A stretch of DNA of 15,069 bases from the NCBI GenBank assembly GCA_004558025.1, contig SFEG01000029.1:1-15069 (forward strand), given 5' to 3'. The position numbers and the translations under genes were made by a program. The DNA is from Clostridiales bacterium. GTDB taxonomy: Bacteria; Bacillota; Clostridia; Oscillospirales; Oscillospiraceae. Every line of letters begins with the position of its first letter. Positions within the stretch are counted from its first letter, which is position 1. Positions 5,516 through 11,963 of this stretch are shown here, in pieces. The notes beneath the pieces are model-generated. The model did no database searches and was not told where the DNA came from. It saw only the letters and a program-made list of their open reading frames with translations.

Positions 5516-7252
5516 ATGAAACGAGTATTACTTATGGTCTTCAGCATCATCCTTATCCTCGCGTGCATATTCGGTCTGTTCGCCTGCGTCGCCGGCGTCC
5601 GTGACGTTCTGAATATCCAGGATTATAAGAGTGCTGACGCAGCTTTTGCGAGAGAGAATATCAAGATCGCACAGGCAGGCATCGATCAGCTGAAGGAAAA
5701 TGAAGAGACCTACCTCACCGGCGTAGGCACCTACACCGACGGCCTCAGCCAGTACGCCAAGGGCAAGAGCGACTATGCCGCAGGTCAGGCGACCCTCGCC
5801 GCCGGCGAGAAGACCCTTGCAGAGGGCTATGCAGCCTACGAGGCCGGCAAGAAGACCCTTGCAGAGGGCCAGGCAAAGATCGACGCCAACACCCAGGCTT
5901 ACAACGAAGGCAAGGAAAAGCTCGCAAAGATCGAGCCCCTGCTGCCTTATCTGAATCAGTACGTTCAGTTCCGTGACGGCACCATCGCAAACCTGCCCGG
6001 CTTCACCAACGCTCAGGCATGGTTCGTTTCCGTCGTCCGTCCCCTCGCCGCCCGTCTCGGACTCGAGATCCCCGCGGATGTGACCGACTTCCCCGCATAC
6101 ATCAATCAGATGGTAGCCGACGGCAAGGCTCAGCTCAAGGAGTATGAGGACGGCCTCGTTGCCATCGAGGAAGGCAAGAAGCAGCTGGCAGAGGCCGAGA
6201 AGGCTCTGGCAGAGGGCGAAGCAAAGCTCGCGGCAGGCCGTCAGGATCTTGCCGAGGGCGCAGCAAAGCTCACCGCAGCCGAAGGCCAGCTTGCCGACGG
6301 CAAGGCTCAGCTTTCCGTTTTCGAGCAGGGCGAGATCACCCTTGCCGACGGCGCAAGGGCTATGTTTGAAGGCGAGCGGCCCTGCTTCAGCTTCTACGGC
6401 GGCGAGCAGACCATAAAGAGTCTGCCCGAGTACCTGGCAGTTGAGTTCGGCCTCGACATCCCCGACAACCTCATCATCAAGGAAGACGGTAAGGCAGTTG
6501 TCAACGAGGAAGCATACGAAGAGTTCGGCGAGTATGTCCTCAGCAACATGTACAAGGTCGACGAGAACGGCGAGGTCGTCGTCAAGAACGGCTTCCCGAT
6601 GCTCGACCTCGACAAGTTCGACACTCTCTTCGTGCTGGCTGAGCAGTATCTGCAGGATCAGGAAGCCGATATCAAGAACGAGGGATTTGTCCGCCTCGGT
6701 ATGTACGTTGCTCTCGCAGTTGCAGCTATCCTCGGCATCATCGCAGGTATCTTCGGTATCGTTGCAGCCGTCAACGGCAGCAAGCGCACCGGCAAGACCC
6801 TGGGCCTTATCTCCGCTATCATGGCAGTCGCAGTCCTCGTGACCGGCATTGTCACCAAGTTCCACGACTATACCTACACCATCCGTGTCGACGCAGCCGG
6901 CAACTATGTCGGCGAGACAGCCGCGAAGCTCGACTTCACTCCCATTCAGGAGTACACCGGCTCCCTCCACCTGACCGCTATCTGCGTCCTCACAGGCGCT
7001 GCGATACTCGGCGTTATCTTCGCCTTCATCGCAAGCAAGGCAGCCAAGGATAAGGAAGCAGCTCTCGCAGCGGCAGCCGCCGAGGATAACGACGATATGT
7101 ACGGCGACACCGCAAGCGCTTACGCGGCAGGCTACGCGGCAGCAGAGGCTGCAGCAGCTGCTGCAGCAGCCGAAAAGGCAGCAGACGAGAAGGTGATCGA
7201 GGCTGAAAAGCCCGCCGAGGCAGCCTCCGACGAGGAGACCGTCAAGGAATAA
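5516..7252 (+). CDS. Coiled-coil membrane protein with Ala/Gly/Lys repeats (YhgE/Pip-like motif), unknown function
   Basis: 578 residues. Residues 4-28 are a single hydrophobic segment (signal anchor). Residues 65-140 and 205-285 consist of imperfect heptad or 11-residue repeats of the type LAEGxAxLAAG, as in the extracytoplasmic region of YhgE/Pip and related proteins, and should form long helices or coiled coils. A globular segment (about 290-385, many acidic residues) follows. Three hydrophobic segments (397-420, 427-446, 484-506) return to the membrane, and a tail of about 70 residues is Ala- and Glu-rich (eight Ala in a row at about 544-551). GGGAGGA lies seven bases before ATG. Codon choice (GCA/GCC, AAG, GGC) is more restricted than in neighbours, which hints at high expression. 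It lacks the full ABC-2-like membrane domain of YhgE, so only the repeat motif is shared. A cell-surface or envelope scaffold role is a guess. Confidence 0.8.
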   Translation: MKRVLLMVFSIILILACIFGLFACVAGVRDVLNIQDYKSADAAFARENIKIAQAGIDQLKENEETYLTGVGTYTDGLSQYAKGKSDYAAGQATLAAGEKTLAEGYAAYEAGKKTLAEGQAKIDANTQAYNEGKEKLAKIEPLLPYLNQYVQFRDGTIANLPGFTNAQAWFVSVVRPLAARLGLEIPADVTDFPAYINQMVADGKAQLKEYEDGLVAIEEGKKQLAEAEKALAEGEAKLAAGRQDLAEGAAKLTAAEGQLADGKAQLSVFEQGEITLADGARAMFEGERPCFSFYGGEQTIKSLPEYLAVEFGLDIPDNLIIKEDGKAVVNEEAYEEFGEYVLSNMYKVDENGEVVVKNGFPMLDLDKFDTLFVLAEQYLQDQEADIKNEGFVRLGMYVALAVAAILGIIAGIFGIVAAVNGSKRTGKTLGLISAIMAVAVLVTGIVTKFHDYTYTIRVDAAGNYVGETAAKLDFTPIQEYTGSLHLTAICVLTGAAILGVIFAFIASKAAKDKEAALAAAAAEDNDDMYGDTASAYAAGYAAAEAAAAAAAAEKAADEKVIEAEKPAEAASDEETVKE

Positions 7253-7271
7253 GCTCCGATAAAAAATATTA

Positions 7272-7344
7272 AGCCGATGACCATGCGAGACGGTATGCAG
7301 ATCGTTCTCCGGTCCGGGGTGAGCACGTGATGACCCCAACGGCT
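7272..7344 (+). ncRNA. Candidate structured 3' UTR RNA (three-way junction)
   Basis: Between the stop codon and the terminator, AGCCG (7272-7276) pairs with CGGCT (7340-7344) and encloses two hairpins: GAGACGGT/ATCGTTCTC (7287-7294 with 7301-7309) and GGGGT/ACCCC (7316-7320 with 7333-7337). CCGGT (7309-7313) could alternatively pair with ACCGG (7348-7352) in the terminator stem. I recognise no known RNA family. Confidence 0.3.
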
Positions 7345-7345
7345 G

Positions 7346-7379
7346 AAACCGGCAGGATGGATATCCTGCCGGTTTTTTT
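7346..7379 (+). terminator. Strong intrinsic terminator
   Basis: A 13-bp perfect stem (7346-7358 with 7363-7375) with loop GGAT, then a T tract. The T tract runs almost directly into the TTTTTAG end of palindrome copy E at 7381. Confidence 0.9.
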
Positions 7380-7380
7380 C

Positions 7381-7622
7381 TTTTTAGCGGCGCATTGAGG
7401 ATTTTCAAATACGCAGATTACTGGTGCCCGGTGACGAAAGTGCCGACGAAACCGTAAGCCTGTCGCCTCCCGCAGGTGCGCTGCGGATTTTACATAGTGT
7501 TTACGGGATGCGAAACGTCATGGCTTATTTCGATGTTTCGATACCGGGCACCTGCAATCACAGTATAGGTACGGCCTTAATGCGCCTCTAAAAATGCGCC
7601 TCTAAAAATGCGCCTCTAAAAA
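7381..7622. repeat. Family 1 palindrome, copy E, with triplicated right end
   Basis: The left end TTTTTAGCGGCGCATTGAGG (7381-7400) leads to GGTGCCCGGTGACGAAAGTGCC. The right arm GTTTCGATACCGGGCACC (about 7535-7552) is followed by GTATAGGTACGG. The right end TGCGCCTCTAAAAA is present three times in tandem (7581-7594, 7595-7608, 7609-7622). The third copy supplies the TAG stop of SpoIID. Confidence 0.85.
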
Positions 7623-8584
7623 TGCGTCACCAAAAAAGTGGAGGGGTAGTAGTGCGCGAGGATCTCGCGGTAATCTGCGCCCTTTTTGGCCATGGCGTTT
7701 GCGCCGTACTGGCTCATGCCGATGCCGTGGCCGTAGCCGTGGACGGTGAAGGTGAACTTCCCGTCATTGTAACTGAGCTCAAAATCGGTAGAACGGAGCC
7801 CAAAAAGCGTCCGCAGCTCGCTGCCGGTGAAGCTTACCCCGCCTATCACGACGCTTGCGACGCGGCCGGAGGAGGAGAGCTCTGTCTTGCCGATCCAGGC
7901 CGACGCGTCGCCGGTCATGTCCGCCTCGGGCTTGAGGTATAGTATCGTGTCGCGGAAGTCGAGCTCGGAGAGCTCGACGGTGCTTATGAAGTTCGGCACG
8001 CTGTCGCCGGTCTCGGGCGAGGAGACGCTTTTGAGGTACGGCACGTCCGACCACAGAGCGCTCGCGTCCTCGGTTGCGCCGTCTGAGGAGGAGTGGAACG
8101 CCGCGAGCGCGGGAGCTCCGTCATAGCTGAGATATTCGCCGTCGGTCGCCCCGACGGCATCGCTTATCTTTTGTATGTACTTCTCGTACTTGTCCCCCCA
8201 GCTCGCCTTGAGCTGCTCGCAAGTCAGATACGCCTGACAGCAGTTCGAGTCCGCGCAGATATCCGCGCCCTCGTGCTTTGGGGAATTTATCGCCCGCTGG
8301 AGATAGCTTCGCGCGGCGACCGACTGCGCCTTGAGCGCCTCCGGCTCGAAGGAAACGGGCATCTCGGCGGCTACGACGCCCGTGAGATAGTCGGAAACGC
8401 TTATCTCGCTTACCGTATCGCCGCACAGCAGGCGGATATTGCGCTTTGAGTCCGATTCGAGCCTCTCGGCGGCCTTGTCCGAGCCGCTTTCCGTCGGCAT
8501 TTCGGCGCTTTGTATGGGAAAAAGCCGCGGCAGACTCACGACGATAAGCGTCATGAAAAGCGCGGCGCAAAGTATTCTTTTCAT
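7616..8584 (-). CDS. spoIID: Stage II sporulation protein D (SpoIID), peptidoglycan lytic transglycosylase
   Basis: 322 residues. Residues 4-24 are an N-terminal membrane anchor. The SpoIID/LytB core is clear: VVAAEMPVSFEPEALKAQSV (71-90) with the catalytic Glu74, the cysteine group ICADSNCCQAYL (109-120) that binds zinc in clostridial SpoIID, FHSSSDGATEDA (163-174), and the signature VHGYGHGIGMSQYGANAMA (281-299). SpoIID cleaves stem-peptide-free glycan strands and, with SpoIIM and SpoIIP, drives engulfment of the forespore; it acts outside the mother-cell membrane. Length fits the family. The start ATG follows AAGGGTGA (8592-8598 in complement) by seven bases. The gene is single, divergent from the membrane-protein gene at 8672, and not beside spoIIID or spoIIQ as is common. 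It ends His-Phe-TAG with the stop lying in palindrome copy E, so the extreme C-terminus may be changed. Confidence 0.93.
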   Translation of the reverse strand: MKRILCAALFMTLIVVSLPRLFPIQSAEMPTESGSDKAAERLESDSKRNIRLLCGDTVSEISVSDYLTGVVAAEMPVSFEPEALKAQSVAARSYLQRAINSPKHEGADICADSNCCQAYLTCEQLKASWGDKYEKYIQKISDAVGATDGEYLSYDGAPALAAFHSSSDGATEDASALWSDVPYLKSVSSPETGDSVPNFISTVELSELDFRDTILYLKPEADMTGDASAWIGKTELSSSGRVASVVIGGVSFTGSELRTLFGLRSTDFELSYNDGKFTFTVHGYGHGIGMSQYGANAMAKKGADYREILAHYYPSTFLVTHF

Positions 8585-8603
8585 CCGGCATCACCCTTTC
8601 ATC

Positions 8604-8632
8604 TTGACTGTCAGTACAAAAAAGTATAGAAT
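8604..8632 (+). promoter_or_regulatory. Promoter for the eight-helix membrane protein
   Basis: TTGACT (8604-8609), 17 bp, TAGAAT (8627-8632), about 40 bases before the ATG at 8672. The 87-base intergenic region is shared with the divergent spoIID. Confidence 0.6.
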
Positions 8633-8671
8633 TACTACTGATATAAATTTTACTCGTATAGGATTGATACT

Positions 8672-9655
8672 ATGCTTAAAAACAACAAGAAGGCCAACGA
8701 CGCGCTTATCATGCTGTGCTATGTCTGCGCGCTCGGCGCATTCGGCGCGTTTTTCCGCTGGCTGCAGATGCAGGTAGCGCGCGACTCCGAGACGGGGCTT
8801 ATTAACCCCAGCATCCTCAACTTCCTGCTTCCGGCGGTCATCATCGCCGCGGCGGTCGTCCTTTGGCTGAGGACAAAAAAGCTGACTGATGGCGAGACGG
8901 TGTTCCCGACCGGGATGAGCGAGGCGCTGCGCGGCCTTTCGCTTGTGTATATCATATTCGCGTGGGTCATAGCGGCTATCGCCGTCATCGGCGGCATCAT
9001 GACCATCGTGAGCACCGCACTTGACAGTCTGCACACGATGTATGTCATCATCGCGGTGCTGGCGATGCTCAGCGGCCTGAGCTTTCCGCTCATATGCAGC
9101 GCCTCGCGAAGCCACTATTCCCCCTCGCTCGTCAGCGTTTTCATGACGATCCCCATCCTCATGTACTGCGTGTGGCTCATCGCAAGCTACCGGGCAAATG
9201 CCAACAACCCGAACGTGTGGATGTTTGCCATCGAGATAATCGCAATCTGCTGCGCCATTCTCGCGCTGTTTTACGTCGCCGGCTATGCCTTCGGCCGCCC
9301 GAGTCCGCAGAAGGCCTGCTTCCTGAGCCTTTTCGGCGCGTTCATGTGCATAACCACTCTGTCGGACAGCAGGTATATGGGGCTTGAGCTCATAATCCTC
9401 GCAACGGCGGGCATGCTTCTGATGTACGGCTGGCTGATCGTCAAAAACCGCTGCGCGAAGGAGGATCTCCCCGCCCGGCCCGAGCCTGTCAAGGCTCCCG
9501 AGCCGGAGCCCGAACCCGAAGATGAGGATACGGTCATCGAGGCCGCTCCGGACGACGCGTCTCCCGAGCCCACCATCGAGGCTCCGACGCGCAAGCCCAA
9601 GGCCGAGCCCAAGACCGATGAGGTCGAGGAGATCATAAAAGAGTATAATAAGTAA
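8672..9655 (+). CDS. Polytopic membrane protein with acidic proline-rich tail, unknown function
   Basis: 327 residues. Eight hydrophobic segments are visible (about 11-31, 49-67, 90-113, 122-142, 152-172, 183-205, 214-231, 236-257). Residues 258-327 are a cytoplasmic-looking tail of Pro/Glu/Asp (EPEPEPEDEDTV) that ends with a charged helix (DEVEEIIKEYNK). No catalytic motif or known family is recognised. The ribosome binding site is weak (AGGAT at 8660-8664, seven bases from ATG). It has its own promoter and terminator, so it is probably a single-gene unit. Its divergence from spoIID is the only contextual hint and does not show a sporulation role. Confidence 0.8.
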   Translation: MLKNNKKANDALIMLCYVCALGAFGAFFRWLQMQVARDSETGLINPSILNFLLPAVIIAAAVVLWLRTKKLTDGETVFPTGMSEALRGLSLVYIIFAWVIAAIAVIGGIMTIVSTALDSLHTMYVIIAVLAMLSGLSFPLICSASRSHYSPSLVSVFMTIPILMYCVWLIASYRANANNPNVWMFAIEIIAICCAILALFYVAGYAFGRPSPQKACFLSLFGAFMCITTLSDSRYMGLELIILATAGMLLMYGWLIVKNRCAKEDLPARPEPVKAPEPEPEPEDEDTVIEAAPDDASPEPTIEAPTRKPKAEPKTDEVEEIIKEYNK

Positions 9656-9666
9656 TAAAGTAAAAG

Positions 9667-9700
9667 GCAGGCGTTGTTTATCAACGCCTGCTTAGTTTTT
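9667..9700 (+). terminator. Intrinsic terminator
   Basis: GCAGGCGTTG (9667-9676) pairs with CAACGCCTGC (9682-9691), followed by TTAGTTTTT. It lies 11 bases after the stop of the membrane protein gene. Confidence 0.9.
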
Positions 9701-9710
9701 GCATTGTAAA

Positions 9711-9990
9711 AAACTGCGCTGCTGAGTAAAGATAACCGCGCAGCGGGGGAGTTTGAGGGGTAGCGAAGCGTCGGCGCGGGAGTGAATGACATGCCGGTGG
9801 CATGTCAGAGCCGTGCCGTGACCGAGCCGCAGCGAGAAAAGACCCGCCTCAAGTTTGATTATAGCCATCAAAAATGTCCGGTACGGACTTTTTGACGAGC
9901 GCAGCGAGATTTTTCGTGAAGATTTATTTTCACAAAAAATGTGGCGCAGCTTTAAGCGCTTCAAAAACATAGTTTTTTGAAGTGCTTAAA
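9711..9990. repeat. Hairpin-rich non-coding block
   Basis: A 280-base stretch with no convincing gene and at least five inverted repeats: TTGAGG/CCTCAA (9753-9758, 9847-9852) enclosing GACATGCC/GGCATGTC (9788-9795, 9799-9806); GTCCG/CGGAC flanked by A5/T5 (9869-9894); ATTTTTCGTGAA/TTTTCACAAAAAAT (9909-9940); and a 17-bp stem 9951-9967 with 9974-9990 having one G-T pair. It is not the family 1 palindrome. It could be a dispersed repeat or a structured RNA. Confidence 0.5.
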
Positions 9991-10022
9991 GCAGGTATTA
10001 AAATTTTTAATACCTGCTTTAA
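9988..10022. terminator. Hairpin resembling a bidirectional terminator
   Basis: AAAGCAGGTATTAAA (9988-10002) pairs with 10006-10020. The T residues are mostly in the stem and only a weak T tract follows, so terminator function is uncertain. It ends the hairpin block before the hydrogenase promoter. Confidence 0.45.
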
Positions 10023-10074
10023 TTATGCTGTAGTCGTTTGAGGTAAAATAGGCGTTAAATAATATGTAGAATTC

Positions 10075-10102
10075 TTGACAAAACCACATGGATTTGTATA
10101 AT
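10075..10102 (+). promoter_or_regulatory. Strong sigma-A type promoter for the hydrogenase gene
   Basis: Consensus TTGACA (10075-10080) and TATAAT (10097-10102) with a 16-bp spacer, about 50 bases upstream of the start codon. Both hexamers are perfect, which suggests strong expression. Confidence 0.85.
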
Positions 10103-10151
10103 TATCTTTGGTTTAAAATAACTACAGACACATATTCGGAGGAACGACCCA

Positions 10152-11696
10152 ATGAGAGGAATGGAGACCGGCAAAACACGAATAAGGCACGAGGTTTTTA
10201 CGGAGATCGCGCGCATGGCATATGAGGGCGGAGACTACGCAAAAAAGCTCGAGGAGCTGCCGTATAAAATATGTCCGGGCGACCCGGATGAGATAGGCCC
10301 GTTCAGGAACAATCTTCTGATTGAGCGTGCCGTAGTCGGCGAAAGGCTGCGCCTCGCGATGGGTCTGCCGATGCGCAAGCTCGGCGAGCACAATAACATC
10401 TCCGACGGCGTCGAGGAGACCGTCATTGCCGAGAAATATTACGAGCCGCCGCTTATAAACGTCATCAAGTTTGCCTGCAACCGCTGTCCGGATAATCTCA
10501 TCAAGGTCACTAACGGCTGCCAGGGCTGCATTGAGCATCCCTGCATCGAGATATGTCCCAAGAAGGCCATCAGCAAAGTCAACGGTCATGCGCACGTCGA
10601 CACGGAAAAGTGCGTCCGCTGCGGCAGATGTATGGACGCGTGCTCCTTCTCCGCGATCATCCGCCAGGAGCGCCCGTGCAAAAAGGCCTGCGGCATCGCC
10701 GCCATCGGCAAGGACGAGCTCGGCCGCGCGGCGATAGATTATAAAAAGTGCACCTCCTGCGGTCAGTGTCTGGTCAACTGCCCCTTCGGCGCGATAAGCG
10801 ATAAGAGCCAGATCTTCCAGACCATCATGGCTATAAAAAGCGGAGTTCCCGTTTACGTTGTGCTCGCTCCGGCCTTCGTCGGCCAGTTCGGCCCGGACGC
10901 AACGCCGGAGAAGATGAAGCCCGCGTTCCAGCGCCTGGGCTTTACCGACGTGTACGAGGCCGCCATCGGCGCGGATCTTTGCGTCATCGAGGAGGCCGCA
11001 GACTTCCTGGAGGAGGTCCCGGCAAAGCACCGCTTCATGGTCACCTCCTGCTGCCCCTCATGGAGCGACATGGTCAAGAAAATGTTCCCCGATATGGCCG
11101 AAAATATCTCCGTCGCGATGACGCCCATGGTGCTCACCGCGCGCTTTGTGAAGAAAACCCACCCCGGCTGCAAGGTCGTTTTCGTCGGCCCCTGCGACGC
11201 CAAGAAGCTCGAGGCCAGCCGCCGCACCGTGCGCAGCGACGTCGACTTCGTCCTCACCTTCGAGGAGGTGCTCGGCATGTTCGCGGCCAAGGGCGTTGAT
11301 AAGGAGTGCATCCCCGCCGATGAGGCGCAGAAGCTCTCGCAGGCAGGCGCGGACGCGCGCAAGTTCGCCGTTTCCGGCGGCGTCGCGCAGGCTGTCGTTA
11401 ATGCCATCAAGTCCATAGCCCCGACGCGCGAGGTCAAGATCGCAAAGGCCACCGGCCTGCACGAGTGCCGCAAGCTGCTTATGATGGCGCGTGACGGAAA
11501 GTATGACGGATATCTGCTCGAGGGCATGGCCTGTCCCGGCGGCTGCGTCGCCGGCGCGGGCACGCTTCAGCCGATCGACCGCTCGACCCGCGCCGTGGCG
11601 AAGTTCGCCGACTGCGCCGAGTACTCCTGCGCATATGATACGCAGTATAAGGACTTCCTCCCGCTTATAGAGGAAAAGGAATCGGAGGCGCATTGA
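10152..11696 (+). CDS. [FeFe] hydrogenase, probably group B, with N-terminal iron-sulfur domains
   Basis: 514 residues. The C-terminal half carries the three H-cluster motifs: L1 TSCCPSW (298-304, Cys300), L2 VGPCDAKKLE (345-354, Cys348) and L3 EGMACPGGCVAGAG (457-470, Cys461 and Cys465). L2 with GPC and L3 with GMACPGGC fit the group B type better than group A (MPCxxKKxE, EVMACPGGC). N-terminal cysteines allow several [4Fe-4S] clusters: Cys123/126/131/135, the ferredoxin-like set Cys154/157/160/164 and Cys200/203/206/210, plus Cys109/112 and Cys176/180. The reaction is reversible reduction of protons to H2 with reduced ferredoxin as the likely donor; the enzyme is cytoplasmic and oxygen-sensitive. 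GGAGGA (10138-10143) is eight bases before ATG. The gene stands alone, with no maturase or electron-bifurcating partner nearby. Its last codons Glu-Ala-His-stop lie in palindrome copy F. Group assignment is by motif only. Confidence 0.9.
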   Translation: MRGMETGKTRIRHEVFTEIARMAYEGGDYAKKLEELPYKICPGDPDEIGPFRNNLLIERAVVGERLRLAMGLPMRKLGEHNNISDGVEETVIAEKYYEPPLINVIKFACNRCPDNLIKVTNGCQGCIEHPCIEICPKKAISKVNGHAHVDTEKCVRCGRCMDACSFSAIIRQERPCKKACGIAAIGKDELGRAAIDYKKCTSCGQCLVNCPFGAISDKSQIFQTIMAIKSGVPVYVVLAPAFVGQFGPDATPEKMKPAFQRLGFTDVYEAAIGADLCVIEEAADFLEEVPAKHRFMVTSCCPSWSDMVKKMFPDMAENISVAMTPMVLTARFVKKTHPGCKVVFVGPCDAKKLEASRRTVRSDVDFVLTFEEVLGMFAAKGVDKECIPADEAQKLSQAGADARKFAVSGGVAQAVVNAIKSIAPTREVKIAKATGLHECRKLLMMARDGKYDGYLLEGMACPGGCVAGAGTLQPIDRSTRAVAKFADCAEYSCAYDTQYKDFLPLIEEKESEAH

Positions 11697-11878
11697 GGCT
11701 GTACCGATACGCATATTGCGGCGGCTCGATTCGGAACATTGGCGGAAACCGATTCTGCATCGACCTACAGTACTGTACGTACTCACGGGCGGCGGAAGTT
11801 TTACGGTTTTGCCGGCACTTTCGATGCCGGGCAACTGCAATAAGCGTATTGGCACAATGTAAAAACGCGACTAAAAAA
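11685..11878. repeat. Family 1 palindrome, copy F
   Basis: GAGGCGCATTGAGGCTGTAC (11685-11704) starts the left end inside the hydrogenase gene. CGATACGCATATTGCGGCGG follows. The right arm is CTTTCGATGCCGGGCAACTG (about 11818-11837), then GCGTATTGG and GCGACTAAAAAA, which is also the A tract of the next terminator. Confidence 0.8.
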
Positions 11879-11905
11879 GTGCAGATGAAAATCTGCACTT
11901 TTTTT
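11873..11905. terminator. Bidirectional terminator between hydrogenase and spoIVB
   Basis: AAAAAGTGCAGAT (11874-11886), GAAA tetraloop, perfect complement (11891-11903) and T tract. It serves both convergent genes. The core GTGCAGAT/ATCTGCAC is the same as in the terminator at 1003-1038. Confidence 0.9.
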
Positions 11906-11911
11906 AATGGC

Positions 11912-11963
11912 GCCTTGCGCACACCGCAGGCTATCGGCTATCGGCTATTCACCATCAGCTTAC
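11912..11963. repeat. Short-period GCTATC repeat with GCGCAC module
   Basis: TTGCGCACACCGCAGGC is followed by CTATCGGCTATCGGCTATTC (units of 7-8 bases) and ACCATCAGCTT. A related arrangement occurs at 13239-13290. On the minus strand it runs into the 3' end of spoIVB and includes its final AGC-TGA. Confidence 0.6.

Noticed and set aside
5528..7408. 626-codon open frame on the minus strand
   Set aside because: Antisense shadow of the coiled-coil membrane protein. Its Cys/Leu-rich composition results from the biased codons of the plus-strand gene, it starts inside palindrome copy E, and it has no suitable ribosome binding site.
8585..8671. Sigma-E promoter for spoIID
   Set aside because: A CTATACTT and an AAAATTT can be found on the minus strand, but the match to sigma-E boxes is weak, so it is not listed as a feature although such a promoter is expected.
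9782..9830. Short frame starting at the ATG near 9787 after GGGAG
   Set aside because: Only 11 codons, all within the GACATGCC/GGCATGTC palindrome; no sign of selection for coding.
9283..9970. Minus-strand frames of 92 and 169 codons
   Set aside because: One is a shadow of the eight-helix membrane protein; the other crosses a hairpin block and a terminator, without a ribosome binding site.
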